Origin: Novosphingobium sp. KCTC 2891
GTDB lineage: Bacteria; Pseudomonadota; Alphaproteobacteria; Sphingomonadales; Sphingomonadaceae
Assembly (NCBI RefSeq): GCF_025938155.1
Contig: NZ_JAPCZG010000008.1
Location: forward strand, 167,102 to 231,101
Direction: 5' to 3'
DNA: 64,000 nt
This document shows positions 17,733 to 27,185 of the stretch, in pieces (position 1 is the first letter of the stretch; each line of letters starts with the position of its first letter). The notes below the pieces were generated by a model. The model did no database searches, was not told the DNA's origin, and saw nothing but the letters and a program-made list of their open reading frames with translations. Made by a program: the position numbers and the translations under genes.

Positions 17733-18587
17733 TCAGAGCACCACGATGCGGTCGAGACCGTGTTCGTGCAGCGCGGGCCTTAGCCGGGGAAGGTCGTCGT
17801 CGTCACGCGTGAACAAGGCGATGTCATCTCCATCGCGTCGCCAGGGCTGGCCCTGTGTGAGAAAGGCGATGCGCCGGGCGATGCCGTCCGATCCATCGAC
17901 GAACCGGACTTCCGGCCCGAATGCTGCGGCGAGCTCGGTCTCGATCAGCGGAAAGTGGGTGCAGGCGAGCACGACCACGTCGATCGCCTCGCCTCCCGGC
18001 ATTGCGCGCAGCGCCTGGGCTGCGCGGGCATAGACGGCGGGATCGACCGGATCGCCGCGCAATTTGGCCTCGGCCGCCGCGACCAGTTCGGGCGCGCCGT
18101 GGCGCAGCAGCCGCTTGTCGGCAGCGAATTCGGCCTCCAGACGATCGACGTAACCTTGCCGGATCGTGGCTTCGGTGCCGAGCAGGCCGATTACCCCGGT
18201 GCGGGTCATGGCGGCGGCGGGCTTGATCGCTGGAACCGTGCCGACAATGGGCACTTCCAGCACCTCGCGCACCGAGGCGAGCGCGATGGTCGAGGCGGTG
18301 TTGCAGGCGATGCAGACGAGCCGTGGACGGAAACGCTCGGTCATGCGGCCCAGCAGACCGGAAACGCGCGCCGCGATCTGGGCCTCGGTCTTGTTGCCAT
18401 AGGGCAGGCCGGCATTGTCAGCCGCATAGATCACCGGCGCCTGCGGCAGCAGCGCGCGGACCTTGCGCAGCACCGAAAGCCCGCCAACGCCCGAATCGAA
18501 CAGCAGCAGCGGCGCAGCCGGATCGACCTTTTCCGGCGCCGAACCCGCCTTGTCGGCGACCGCGCTATGCTGAACCCCTACCGTCAT
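17733..18587 (-). CDS. murI: Glutamate racemase
   Basis: A 284-residue cofactor-independent racemase supplying D-glutamate for peptidoglycan. Both catalytic cysteines are present, in ACNTAST and ACTHFPLI, along with FDSGVGGLSVL near the N terminus. The frame is open to 18629, but the ATG at 18587 gives a normal N-terminal length. Divergent from plsY, with 82 bp between the two starts. Confidence 0.93.
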   Translation of the reverse strand: MTVGVQHSAVADKAGSAPEKVDPAAPLLLFDSGVGGLSVLRKVRALLPQAPVIYAADNAGLPYGNKTEAQIAARVSGLLGRMTERFRPRLVCIACNTASTIALASVREVLEVPIVGTVPAIKPAAAMTRTGVIGLLGTEATIRQGYVDRLEAEFAADKRLLRHGAPELVAAAEAKLRGDPVDPAVYARAAQALRAMPGGEAIDVVVLACTHFPLIETELAAAFGPEVRFVDGSDGIARRIAFLTQGQPWRRDGDDIALFTRDDDDLPRLRPALHEHGLDRIVVL

Positions 18588-18669
18588 GAATGCCGTTCTA
18601 TCGGCAGTGGCGGCAAAAAGAAAAGCCACCCTCTCCCCTTTGTGCCCGGCGGGCGATAAGAGCGGGGGC

Positions 18670-19251
18670 GTGGAACCGCTTTTTGCCCTTATCGCCGGCT
18701 ATGCGCTCGGGTCCGTCCCGTTCGGCCTCATCCTCACCCGCCTGACCGGCGCCGGAGACTTGCGCGCCATCGGGTCGGGCAACATCGGCGCGACCAACGT
18801 GCTGCGCACCGGGCGCAAGGGGCTGGCGGCGGCGACGCTGCTGCTCGATCTTGCCAAGGGGCTGCTGGCCGTGGCGATCGCGCGTCACATCTGGCCGGGG
18901 AGCGAGGCCCTTGCAGCGCTGGGCGCGGTGATCGGGCACTGTTTCCCGGTGTGGTTGCGGTTCAAGGGCGGCAAGGGCGTGGCGACCATGATGGGTGTTT
19001 CCCTGGGCCTCGCCTGGCCGATCGGGCTGGCCTATGCGGTGGTCTGGCTGGGGGTGCTCGCGATCACGCGCATCTCCTCGCTTAGTGGCCTGTGCGCGGC
19101 GATGGCGGCGCCGGTCGCGGCGCTGCTGCTGGGATACCGCGACTATGCGCCGGTGCTGACCGCGATCGCGCTGCTGGTGATCTGGCTGCACCGCGCCAAC
19201 ATTGCGCGGCTGCGCGCCGGGACCGAACCGAAGGTCGGTTCCAAGGGGTGA
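18670..19251 (+). CDS. plsY: Acyl-phosphate:glycerol-3-phosphate acyltransferase
   Basis: A 193-residue multi-spanning membrane enzyme that makes lysophosphatidic acid from acyl-phosphate, the first acylation in phospholipid synthesis. PlsY motifs are present: AYALGSVPFGLIL, GSGNIGATNVLR and LRFKGGKGVAT. The frame is open to 18586, but the GTG at 18670 fits the known N terminus and has GCGGGGGC just upstream. The stop overlaps the dprA start (GTGA). Confidence 0.93.
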   Translation: MEPLFALIAGYALGSVPFGLILTRLTGAGDLRAIGSGNIGATNVLRTGRKGLAAATLLLDLAKGLLAVAIARHIWPGSEALAALGAVIGHCFPVWLRFKGGKGVATMMGVSLGLAWPIGLAYAVVWLGVLAITRISSLSGLCAAMAAPVAALLLGYRDYAPVLTAIALLVIWLHRANIARLRAGTEPKVGSKG

Positions 19252-20363
19252 ACGCGGCTGACGCGCCCGCACTGACCCGTGACGAGGCTTTCGCCCGTAT
19301 CCGGCTGCTGCGTTCGCCCAATGTCGGCCCGGTCAGTTATTTCCAGTTGCTGCGGCGCTTCGGCAGTGCGGCCGGAGCGCTCGACGCCTTGCCCGATCTC
19401 GCCGGCAGGGGCGGGGTGCGGTACCGCGCCGCGCCGGCTGACCGGATCGAGCAGGAAATCGCCGCCGTCCGCCGGCTTGGCGCGCGCTATCTGTTCCACG
19501 ATTCGCCGGACTATCCCGCAGGCCTGTCCCGGCTCGAAAACCCGCCGCCGATCCTGACGATACGCGGCGACATTGCCCTTTGCACGCAGCCTTCGGTCGC
19601 TGTCGTCGGCGCGCGCAATGCGTCTGCCGGGGCGGTCAAGCTGGCGCGGCAGTTCGCCGCCGCGCTGGCGGGAGAGGGCCATGCCGTGGTGTCCGGCCTG
19701 GCGCGCGGGATCGACGCGGCCGCGCATGCCGGCGCGCTGGCGGGCATGGCGCAGGGCGGCGGCACCATCGGGGTGATCGCCAGTGGCATCGACATCGCCT
19801 ACCCGCCGGAAAACGCCGCGCTTCAGGACGAAGTGGCGGCGCGGGGGCTGCTGATCGCGGAAATGCCGCCGGGCACGGAGCCGCTCGCCCGCCACTTTCC
19901 CTGGCGCAATCGCATCATCGCCGGGCTGGCGACAGGCACCCTGGTGGTGGAAGCGGCGCCGAAGTCCGGCTCGCTGATCACCGCGCGCCTTGCGGCCGAG
20001 GCCGGGCGCGAGGTCATGGCCATTCCCGGATCGCCGCTCGACAGTCGCTCGCAGGGCTGCAACCAGCTGATCCGCGATGGCGCGATCCTCGTCCAGACGG
20101 CGGCCGACGTGATCGAACTGCTGACCGGCTTCGACGGCGCGCCGCGCTCGACTTTCCGCGAGCAGGACGTTGGAACCTTCGCCGCTGCCGAGCCTGAGGA
20201 GCCGGCGGACGTTGCCGGCTTGCTCGGCACCGCGCCGGTCGCCGTCGACGAACTGATCCGTCAGAGCGGCGCGAGTGCGGGGGCGGTGCAGATGGCGCTG
20301 CTGGAGCTTGAACTCGCCGGGCGGCTTGTCCGCCATGCCGGGGGGCGCGTCTCGACCTGCTGA
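19248..20363 (+). CDS. dprA: DNA-processing protein DprA
   Basis: A 371-residue DprA/Smf protein, a single-stranded-DNA-binding RecA loader in natural transformation. The Rossmann-like core shows VAVVGARNAS, VVSGLARGIDAAAH, GVIASGID and NRIIAGLATGTLVVEA. A C-terminal winged-helix domain follows (about the last 60 residues). The GTG at 19248 overlaps the plsY stop by 4 nt, so the two are coupled; plsY-dprA-topA linkage is common in bacteria. No other competence genes are in the window. Confidence 0.94.
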   Translation: MNAADAPALTRDEAFARIRLLRSPNVGPVSYFQLLRRFGSAAGALDALPDLAGRGGVRYRAAPADRIEQEIAAVRRLGARYLFHDSPDYPAGLSRLENPPPILTIRGDIALCTQPSVAVVGARNASAGAVKLARQFAAALAGEGHAVVSGLARGIDAAAHAGALAGMAQGGGTIGVIASGIDIAYPPENAALQDEVAARGLLIAEMPPGTEPLARHFPWRNRIIAGLATGTLVVEAAPKSGSLITARLAAEAGREVMAIPGSPLDSRSQGCNQLIRDGAILVQTAADVIELLTGFDGAPRSTFREQDVGTFAAAEPEEPADVAGLLGTAPVAVDELIRQSGASAGAVQMALLELELAGRLVRHAGGRVSTC

Positions 20364-20463
20364 TCCTCCCGCGAACGTGGGATGGTGCGGCCCCCGTGCG
20401 CGGGCCTAAGCCCTTGGCCATGACGACCGGCGCTGGGCCGGCAGCGCATCCGGGGGTGTCGCC

Positions 20464-21468
20464 ATGACCATGAACCTGTCTTCTCTGACCATCGCGGGCG
20501 CGCTGGCGCTTTCGGCAGCCGTGGCTGCGCCCGTCCATGCCGCGCCCGAGCAGCTGGTCAAGGTATCCGGCAAGGACGCGGTCAAGGGTGCCACGACCGT
20601 CGCCATCGGCGCGTTCAACGTGGGCTTCATCTTCGAATCGACGGACCAGACCAAGGCGACCGGGGGGCTGATCGGCGCGTTTGGCGGCACCACCAAGGCG
20701 AAGTCCACGCTCGTCGGCGTGACCCCGCAGATGATGCAGGCCATTGCCGATGCAGCCCATGTCGATTTCGTCGGGCAGCTGACCGCAGCGGGGCTGGCCG
20801 TGCAGGAGCCGGGCGCGATGTTCGCCGCGCCGCAGCTGGCCAAGCCGCACGGCCAGGCATCGCCGCTGGATGTCTCGATCACGCTGGAGAAGAAGAGCAA
20901 GGGGAAGGCGACGTTCGTCAAGCCTTCCAGCCTGCCCACGCTGATCATGCTGCCCGGCGATTTCCAGGGCAGCGGCTTTTCCAGCATGGGGCTGGCGATG
21001 GACGCGGGGCAGGCCAGCGCCGCCCTGTCGAACTATGCCAGGGCCGCCGGCGTGCCGGTGATCGACGTGACCTACCTGATCGACTTTTCGGACCAGAAGC
21101 GCCCCGGTGCGTTCAGTTTCGGCGGGCTGAACGTCAATGCCAACGTTTCGGTCACACCCGGCTTCTCGCGCATGACCGTGCTGGGCGCCAACGGCAAGAC
21201 GGTGACGATGACGCTGGCCAGGGGCATTTCGGTCGACGGCGACTTCATCGAGAAGAAGGACGCGTCCAGCGGGCTGGACAAGACCAGCCAGGCCGCAGCC
21301 AACGTCGCGGGCGGGGTGATGGCGGCGATGGGCGCGGGTGGCATGATGTTCGGCAAGACGCGCAAGTTCGAGTTCGATGCCAAGCCGGGCAATTACGAGC
21401 AGGGCGCGACCAAGGCGGCGATGCTTGCGAACCAGCGCCTTGTGGAGCAGATTTCCGCGATCCGCTGA
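20464..21468 (+). CDS. Secreted protein of unknown function
   Basis: A 334-residue protein with a Sec signal peptide (cleavage near AHAA, about residue 27). The mature part alternates beta-rich and glycine-rich segments, with VTYLIDFSDQKRPGAF and a C-terminal AANVAGGVMAAMGAGGMMFG stretch. I do not recognise the family. The only neighbour on its transcript is a small membrane protein 22 bp downstream. Periplasmic or outer-membrane location is inferred from the signal. Confidence 0.7.
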   Translation: MTMNLSSLTIAGALALSAAVAAPVHAAPEQLVKVSGKDAVKGATTVAIGAFNVGFIFESTDQTKATGGLIGAFGGTTKAKSTLVGVTPQMMQAIADAAHVDFVGQLTAAGLAVQEPGAMFAAPQLAKPHGQASPLDVSITLEKKSKGKATFVKPSSLPTLIMLPGDFQGSGFSSMGLAMDAGQASAALSNYARAAGVPVIDVTYLIDFSDQKRPGAFSFGGLNVNANVSVTPGFSRMTVLGANGKTVTMTLARGISVDGDFIEKKDASSGLDKTSQAAANVAGGVMAAMGAGGMMFGKTRKFEFDAKPGNYEQGATKAAMLANQRLVEQISAIR

Positions 21469-21490
21469 CAGGGACCAAACGGGAGGGCAC

Positions 21491-21841
21491 ATGGCAGAAG
21501 CACCGCTGGCGCGCCGCATATTTCGCGGGGCTGCAATCTGGGGTTTCATCGTCCTCCCGCCGCTTTACCTCGTGCCGCTGCCGCAGGTGGGGGCGGAAAC
21601 GTTCCTCGGCTTCGTCGGCTGCGCGCTGGTGTTCCAGGCGGTGTTCTGGATCATCGGCGGCGATCCGGTGAAATATCGCGCGCTGATGCTGCCCGCCGTG
21701 TTCGAGAAGCTGGTGTTCGGCGTTCCCGCGACCGTGCTGTTCGCGCAGGGGCGCGTCCTGCCGGTGGTGGCATTCTTTGCCGCTGTGGACCTGCTGCTGG
21801 CAGTGCTGTTCCTGATCGCCCGGCGGGCGACGCCGCGCTGA
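21491..21841 (+). CDS. Small multi-pass membrane protein of unknown function
   Basis: A 116-residue protein with about four hydrophobic helices and a WIIGGDPVKYR loop. It follows the secreted protein gene by 22 bp and has a strong Shine-Dalgarno (GGGAGGG) 3 nt before the ATG. The frame is open upstream to 21377, but that part overlaps the preceding gene. No characterised family is recognised. Confidence 0.7.
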   Translation: MAEAPLARRIFRGAAIWGFIVLPPLYLVPLPQVGAETFLGFVGCALVFQAVFWIIGGDPVKYRALMLPAVFEKLVFGVPATVLFAQGRVLPVVAFFAAVDLLLAVLFLIARRATPR

Positions 21842-21937
21842 TTGCCAATTTTAGACCGACGGACGGCTTGACGGAGGGGCCGCGTACTCCCCACCCTCGC
21901 GCGTACGCATACGTGTAAGGGTAATTGTTAGACCGCC

Positions 21938-24604
21938 ATGCAACTCGTCATCGTTGAATCGCCGGCCAAGGCCAAGACCATCGAGAAGTACCTTGGCCCC
22001 GGCTACAAGGTCCTCGCCTCCTACGGCCACGTCCGTGACCTGCCGGTCAAGGACGGCTCGGTCCGCCCGGACGAGGACTTCGCCATGGACTGGGAACTCT
22101 ATGGCGACAAGCAGGCGCGGGTGAAGGCCATCACCGACGCGGCGAAGCAAGCCGACCGACTGATCCTCGCGACTGACCCTGATCGCGAGGGTGAGGCTAT
22201 TTCCTGGCATGTCAGGGAATTGCTGGCGAAACGTCGTGCACTTCCGAAGGAGGTGGAACGTGTCACCTTCAACGCCATCACCAAGGCGACGGTGACCGAG
22301 GCGATGAAGAAGCCGCGCGAGCTGGATCAGGACCTGATCGACGCCTATCTCGCCCGCCGAGCGCTGGACTACCTGTTTGGCTTCACGCTTTCCCCGGTGC
22401 TGTGGCGCAAGCTGCCCGGCGCCAAGTCGGCTGGCCGCGTCCAGTCGGTGGCGCTGCGCCTGATCGTGGAGCGCGAGCGCGAGATCGAGAAGTTCACCGC
22501 GCAGGAATACTGGTCCGTCGTGGCGACGATGGAGCACACCGGCACCGAATTCCTCGCACGACTTGTGAGGTTTGAGGGCGAGAAGCTTGAAAAGCTTTCC
22601 CTTGGTGAGGAAGGCGTCGCCCTGCGAGCGAAGGCCACGGTCGAGGCGGCGACCTTCCGGGTCGAGGATGTCGAGACCAAGCCGACCCGCCGCAATCCCT
22701 ATCCGCCGTTCACCACCTCGACGCTTCAGCAGGAGGCCGCGCGCAAGCTGGGCTTCTCGGCCAGCCACACCATGCGCGTGGCGCAGACGCTCTACGAGGC
22801 GGGCGCCATCACCTATATGCGAACCGATGGCGTGCAGATGGACCCTTCGGCCATCAGCGAGGCGCGCAAGGCGATCAGCGACCGCTATGACGGGCACTAC
22901 CTGCCGGAAAAACCGCGTCATTACGAGACCAAGGCGAAGAATGCGCAGGAAGCGCATGAAGCGATCCGACCGACCGATTTCTCCAAGGACCGATACGGCG
23001 CTGGCGACGAAGCGCGGCTTTACGATCTCGTCTACAAGCGTGCGATGGCCAGCCAGATGGCTTCCGCTCTGATAGAGCGCACCACGATCACGCTGCGCGA
23101 CGGCACCGGCAAGCACGAACTGCGCGCCACGGGCCAGGTCATCAAGTTCCCCGGTTTCCTTGCCGTGTACGAGGAAGGCCGCGACCAGAAGGCGGATGAC
23201 GGCGACGAGGAATCGGGCTTGCTGCCAGCGATGAACACCGGCGACACGCCGGCCAAGCGGGGGGTCGAGGCGGCGCAGCACTTCACCCAGCCGCCGCCGC
23301 GCTATTCCGAAGCGAGCCTGGTCAAGCGCTTGGAAGAGCTCGGCATCGGCCGACCTTCGACTTATGCCGCGACCTTGCAGGTGCTGAAGGATCGCAACTA
23401 CGTCCGCACCGAGAAGAACCGTTTCTTCGCGGAAGAAAGCGGCCGGATGCTGACCGCGTTCCTCGAACGCTTTTTCGAGCGCTATGTCGCCTACCAGTTC
23501 ACCGCCGGCATGGAGGACGAACTCGACGACGTTTCGGGCGGGCGCGCCGCATGGAAGACCGTGCTCGCGGCGTTCTGGCGCGATTTCAAGCCGAAGTCCG
23601 ACGAGGTGATGGAGAAGAAGCCGAGCGAGGTTACCGCCGAGCTCGACATCTTCCTGCAGGACTACCTGTTCCCGCCGCGTGCCGACGGATCAGACCCGCG
23701 GCAGTGCCCCAAGTGCCAGGAAGGGCGTCTGTCGCTGCGCGGCGGCCGCTATGGCGCGTTCGTCGCCTGCTCGAACTATCCGGAGTGCAAGTTCACCCGC
23801 AAGTTCGCGCAGCCGGGCGGCGAGGGCGAGAGCGGCGAGAGCGATGAAGCCGGCCTTGGCAAGGATCCGGCGACCGGGCTGGAGGTGACCCGCCGCACAG
23901 GGCGCTTCGGTCCGTATATCCAACTGGGCGAGGGCAAGGACGCCAAGCGCGCCTCGATCCCCAAGGACATCCCCGAACTCGACCTGGAATGGGCGCTGAA
24001 GCTGTTGTCGCTGCCGCGCGAAGTCGGGACGCACCCGGAAAGCGGCAATGTCATCACCGCCAGCATCGGCCGATATGGCCCCTATCTGGCGCATGACGGC
24101 AAGTATGCGCGGCTCAAGTCCACCGCCGAGGTGTTCGAGACCGGCATGAACGCTGCCGTGGTCAAGTTGGCCGAAGCGGCTGCAAGCGGCGGCCGCGGTG
24201 CGCGCACTGCGGCAGAACCGCTCAAGCTGCTGGGGGCGCATCCGACGTCGGGCGGCGAGATGAAGCTGATGGCGGGGCGCTATGGCCCTTACGTCACGGA
24301 CGGCACCACCAACGCCACGCTCCCGCGTGACAAGCCGCCGGAAGCGCTGACCGTGGAGGAAGCTGTTGCGCTGATCGACGCGCGCGCCGCCAAGGGCCCT
24401 GCAAAGGGCAAGAAGAAGGCCCCTGCCAAGAAGGCCGCCCCCAAGAAGGCCGCGGCGCCGAAGAAGGCCGCTGCAAAGGACGGCGCCGAGGACGGTGCCG
24501 AGGACGGTGCTGCCGAAAAGAAGGCTCCGGTGAAGAAGGCTGCAGTGAAGAAGGCCCCGGCGAAGAAAAAGGCGCCGGCCGCCAAGAAGCAGGCGGCCGA
24601 GTAA
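21938..24604 (+). CDS. topA: DNA topoisomerase I (type IA)
   Basis: An 888-residue enzyme that relaxes negative supercoils by a 5'-phosphotyrosine intermediate. The TOPRIM domain starts at residue 1 (VIVESPAKAKTI). The catalytic tyrosine is Tyr293 in ITYMRTDG, and a zinc finger with CPKC begins at Cys590. TopoI C-terminal repeats (GRYGPYV/I) follow, and the last 80 or so residues are a lysine/alanine-rich tail of repeated KKA units, typical of alphaproteobacterial TopA and probably a DNA-binding arm. The upstream 96-bp gap has TTGACGG at 21865 as a possible -35 element. Confidence 0.97.
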   Translation: MQLVIVESPAKAKTIEKYLGPGYKVLASYGHVRDLPVKDGSVRPDEDFAMDWELYGDKQARVKAITDAAKQADRLILATDPDREGEAISWHVRELLAKRRALPKEVERVTFNAITKATVTEAMKKPRELDQDLIDAYLARRALDYLFGFTLSPVLWRKLPGAKSAGRVQSVALRLIVEREREIEKFTAQEYWSVVATMEHTGTEFLARLVRFEGEKLEKLSLGEEGVALRAKATVEAATFRVEDVETKPTRRNPYPPFTTSTLQQEAARKLGFSASHTMRVAQTLYEAGAITYMRTDGVQMDPSAISEARKAISDRYDGHYLPEKPRHYETKAKNAQEAHEAIRPTDFSKDRYGAGDEARLYDLVYKRAMASQMASALIERTTITLRDGTGKHELRATGQVIKFPGFLAVYEEGRDQKADDGDEESGLLPAMNTGDTPAKRGVEAAQHFTQPPPRYSEASLVKRLEELGIGRPSTYAATLQVLKDRNYVRTEKNRFFAEESGRMLTAFLERFFERYVAYQFTAGMEDELDDVSGGRAAWKTVLAAFWRDFKPKSDEVMEKKPSEVTAELDIFLQDYLFPPRADGSDPRQCPKCQEGRLSLRGGRYGAFVACSNYPECKFTRKFAQPGGEGESGESDEAGLGKDPATGLEVTRRTGRFGPYIQLGEGKDAKRASIPKDIPELDLEWALKLLSLPREVGTHPESGNVITASIGRYGPYLAHDGKYARLKSTAEVFETGMNAAVVKLAEAAASGGRGARTAAEPLKLLGAHPTSGGEMKLMAGRYGPYVTDGTTNATLPRDKPPEALTVEEAVALIDARAAKGPAKGKKKAPAKKAAPKKAAAPKKAAAKDGAEDGAEDGAAEKKAPVKKAAVKKAPAKKKAPAAKKQAAE

Positions 24605-24620
24605 CCGACCGCGAACCGGC

Positions 24621-24653
24621 GCGGCGGAAGCGTGACGTTACGCTTTCCGCCGC
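24621..24653. terminator. Convergent terminator hairpin partly inside the glycosyltransferase 3' end
   Basis: GCGGCGGAAGCGT pairs with ACGCTTTCCGCCGC (one mismatch bulge), 6-nt loop, between topA (+) and the glycosyltransferase gene (-). The right arm encodes the last residues of the glycosyltransferase. There is no U tract. Confidence 0.55.
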
Positions 24654-26194
24654 CGCCACAGGCCATATTGCTTATGGCCCAGTTGCACGCTGGCATAGTG
24701 CTCGTAGCCCTGCGCGAGCGATGCCAGCACGATGCGGCGCGTCTGCCAGTTGGGCAGGTAAAGCTCCTTCCATTCGGCGATCACCACCACGTCGGGCCGC
24801 GAGCGCATGATCCGGCGCACCTCGGCGGCAGGATCGGTGCCGAGCGCGCCGGCTTCGATCCACGTATTGAGGTGGTTGGGGAACGCATAGCGGGTGGCAA
24901 TGCAACTGCCCGTCATGCTGTAGAAGGCGGGCGCTCCGTCGAATGGAAACAGGCAGCCGCCGTGGAGTTCGCGGCGGATTTCGTTGGTGACGTGCTCCGC
25001 CTGCGCGGTCGTGCCCTGGATGCCGATCTGGACGATCATGACCACTACCCCGGCAATCGCCCCAAAGCCCAGCAGCAGGCGCGCATACCACTGTTCGCCC
25101 GGAGCACTGCGGCCCAGCGCGGGCGCCGCCAGCACTGCGAGCGGGGGGAGCATCGGCGCGACATAGTGATCGTACCACGTGCCGAACACGAGAAAGCCCA
25201 GCACCGCCGCGACAGCCCAGGTGCGGAGCGCGAGTTCGGCGCGGGCGTCGATGCCCCGGCGCGGCGCAAGCTTGCGCCCGGCGTGGAAGATCGCCAGCCA
25301 GAAAGGGATCAGCGCCGCCGCTTCCTTGGCAAGGCGCACCCACGATCGGTAGCCGTCGGATCGCCGTGCCAGGATCGAGACGAAGTTGGCCTGGATGAAG
25401 GCGTCGCCATGGCCCATCGCCGCATAGGCCCCCAAGACCAGCAGGGTCGGCGCCAGCGCAATGCCGCACCAGAGCGCGGCCGTGGCGAGCAACCTTCGCC
25501 AGGGCCATGCATCGGACCACCCCCGCGCGAGCAGCAGCAGTCCCAGCGCGGCGCCTTCGAAGATGACGGTATACTTGATCTGGATAGCCAGCCCCAGCAG
25601 CAGCATCACCGGCACGCCGCGGCGGGTCAGGTCGTTCGCATCGGGCCGGCGGAAGGCCTGCATGGCGCCAAGCGCGGCCAGCGCTACGGGCAGGTTGTAG
25701 AAAACCGGGCCTTGCCCTGCGCCGAAGCTGAAAGCCGGCAGGAACAGGATGTAGGCGATGCCCGCCAGGAACGCCCCGGCGGGAGAGGCCAGTTCGCGCG
25801 CCATGCGCTCGATCACCAGTGCCGTGCCCGCCGTCGCGGCGATGCCGAACAGCTGGTACGTAACGACCCCATCGCCCGGGAACAGCAGGAAGAAGCGGTA
25901 GAGCAGGAACAGCCCGATCGGCTTGCGATCCCAGATATCGACAAACGGCAACGCGCCTTCCGACCAGCGCCGGGCGACAAGGAGATAGAACTCCTCGTCC
26001 ACATGGATCACCGGGTTGCCCAGTTGCATGGCGCGGATCATCAGTGCCAGCGCGAGGAAGGCCATCGCCGACACCGCAGTTCTGGGTATCGCCACTGGCA
26101 TCCACCCGGGACGCGCGGCGAGCCTGCGTGCGCGCATCAAGGTGGTAGGGGGAACGAGAGCGGCCTCGGTCCCGCTGCTGCCATCGATCATCAA
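24638..26194 (-). CDS. Membrane glycosyltransferase of the PMT/ArnT (GT39/GT83, GT-C) type
   Basis: A 518-residue protein with about ten transmembrane helices and a C-terminal soluble domain. The first periplasmic loop has HVDEEFYLL (residues 64-72), matching the acidic catalytic loop of GT-C enzymes that use polyprenyl-phosphate sugars. It probably glycosylates lipid, polysaccharide or protein at the periplasmic face; the acceptor cannot be predicted. It stands alone on its strand, 183 bp downstream of the DUF4239 gene. A TTGACG and a TATAGC lie upstream but are only 13 nt apart. Confidence 0.7.
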   Translation of the reverse strand: MMIDGSSGTEAALVPPTTLMRARRLAARPGWMPVAIPRTAVSAMAFLALALMIRAMQLGNPVIHVDEEFYLLVARRWSEGALPFVDIWDRKPIGLFLLYRFFLLFPGDGVVTYQLFGIAATAGTALVIERMARELASPAGAFLAGIAYILFLPAFSFGAGQGPVFYNLPVALAALGAMQAFRRPDANDLTRRGVPVMLLLGLAIQIKYTVIFEGAALGLLLLARGWSDAWPWRRLLATAALWCGIALAPTLLVLGAYAAMGHGDAFIQANFVSILARRSDGYRSWVRLAKEAAALIPFWLAIFHAGRKLAPRRGIDARAELALRTWAVAAVLGFLVFGTWYDHYVAPMLPPLAVLAAPALGRSAPGEQWYARLLLGFGAIAGVVVMIVQIGIQGTTAQAEHVTNEIRRELHGGCLFPFDGAPAFYSMTGSCIATRYAFPNHLNTWIEAGALGTDPAAEVRRIMRSRPDVVVIAEWKELYLPNWQTRRIVLASLAQGYEHYASVQLGHKQYGLWRRRKA

Positions 26195-26377
26195 GTCGCT
26201 CCGCTATAAACGCACTCTTGGCGTCAACGGGCGAGCGGCCCGCACCCTTTCCCGTTTCTCAGAAAGAACGGGTTGCCGCAGTAGTCCTTGGAGCCTGCTG
26301 GAATGTAAGGGGCATCCTGCGTCTGTACGGCAAATGAACGCGGCAGGAACACGCGCCGAGCCGCGCTGGACGAACGT

Positions 26378-27145
26378 TCAGCCCAGCGCGCGCGCCACCG
26401 CTTCCAGCTCTTCCTGCGGAACGATGATCGCGCCGCCGCGCGGGCGATCGAGGTCCAGCACCGTGGTGAAAGCGCACGCCAGCAGCGCGAAGAACATCGC
26501 CGAGGCGATCAGGTGCCGCTTGCCCGTTCCGCCCAGCGTGTAGCCGAGCATTGCCGCGCCGGCGCAGCAATAGAGCGCGAGCAGCACCAGAACCCCTTCG
26601 GGCAGGCGGGCCTTGCGCGCGGCGTGGCGTGACGTGGCGAGATCGCACATCTCGTTGTAGGCTTGGACCAGCACCGGCCCGCGCGTGTCCGGCGGCATCG
26701 AGCGCAGCGTGGCGAACAGCAGGTCGCCAAAGCCGCTGCAAAGCGTGGTATCCCGCCGCGCGCTGGTTTCCCACTGGCTCTCGTTGTCGATCCGCCCGGT
26801 TGCCGCACGGGCCCGCGCATAGGCGGCCAGGGGCAGGGTGAGCGCGCCGCGCTGCTGTTCATCCAGCAGGGCCAACCGGCTCGTCATCGTGCCGATGGCG
26901 TTGGCCTCTGCCACCACCAGTTCTCGGCGCGTCTCGTAACGCCCGATGGCGAGGCTGAAGGCAAAGGCCATCAACAGCGCCAGCAGGCCGAACACGCCCG
27001 AAAGAACATAGCTCTCGTCCGTGGTCGAGCTGTCCTCGCCTCCGCGCCGCAGCCAGTCGTGCAAGGTGAAGCCGAGGCCATAGGCGATGACCATCGCCGC
27101 AAACAGCGCGGCTCCCAGGGCGAGCAACGGCGCGTTGTCGATCAT
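26378..27145 (-). CDS. DUF4239 (bestrophin-like) membrane protein
   Basis: A 255-residue protein with two N-terminal helices (about residues 8-28 and 50-68), a helical central part starting RYETRRELVVAEANAIGT, and two C-terminal helices. This matches the DUF4239 family, distantly related to bestrophin channels. Function in bacteria is not established. It is 40 bp downstream of era on the same strand, so it may be read from the lepB-rnc-era transcript. Confidence 0.72.
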   Translation of the reverse strand: MIDNAPLLALGAALFAAMVIAYGLGFTLHDWLRRGGEDSSTTDESYVLSGVFGLLALLMAFAFSLAIGRYETRRELVVAEANAIGTMTSRLALLDEQQRGALTLPLAAYARARAATGRIDNESQWETSARRDTTLCSGFGDLLFATLRSMPPDTRGPVLVQAYNEMCDLATSRHAARKARLPEGVLVLLALYCCAGAAMLGYTLGGTGKRHLIASAMFFALLACAFTTVLDLDRPRGGAIIVPQEELEAVARALG

Positions 27146-27185
27146 CGGTTCCCCCAGCCGTTGCCCGCCGCAGGCGGCATCGGTG

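Noticed and set aside
26195..26377. Gene in the gap between the glycosyltransferase and DUF4239 genes
   Set aside because: Only short frames without ribosome-binding sites; nothing more than a weak TTGACG/TATAGC pair with wrong spacing.
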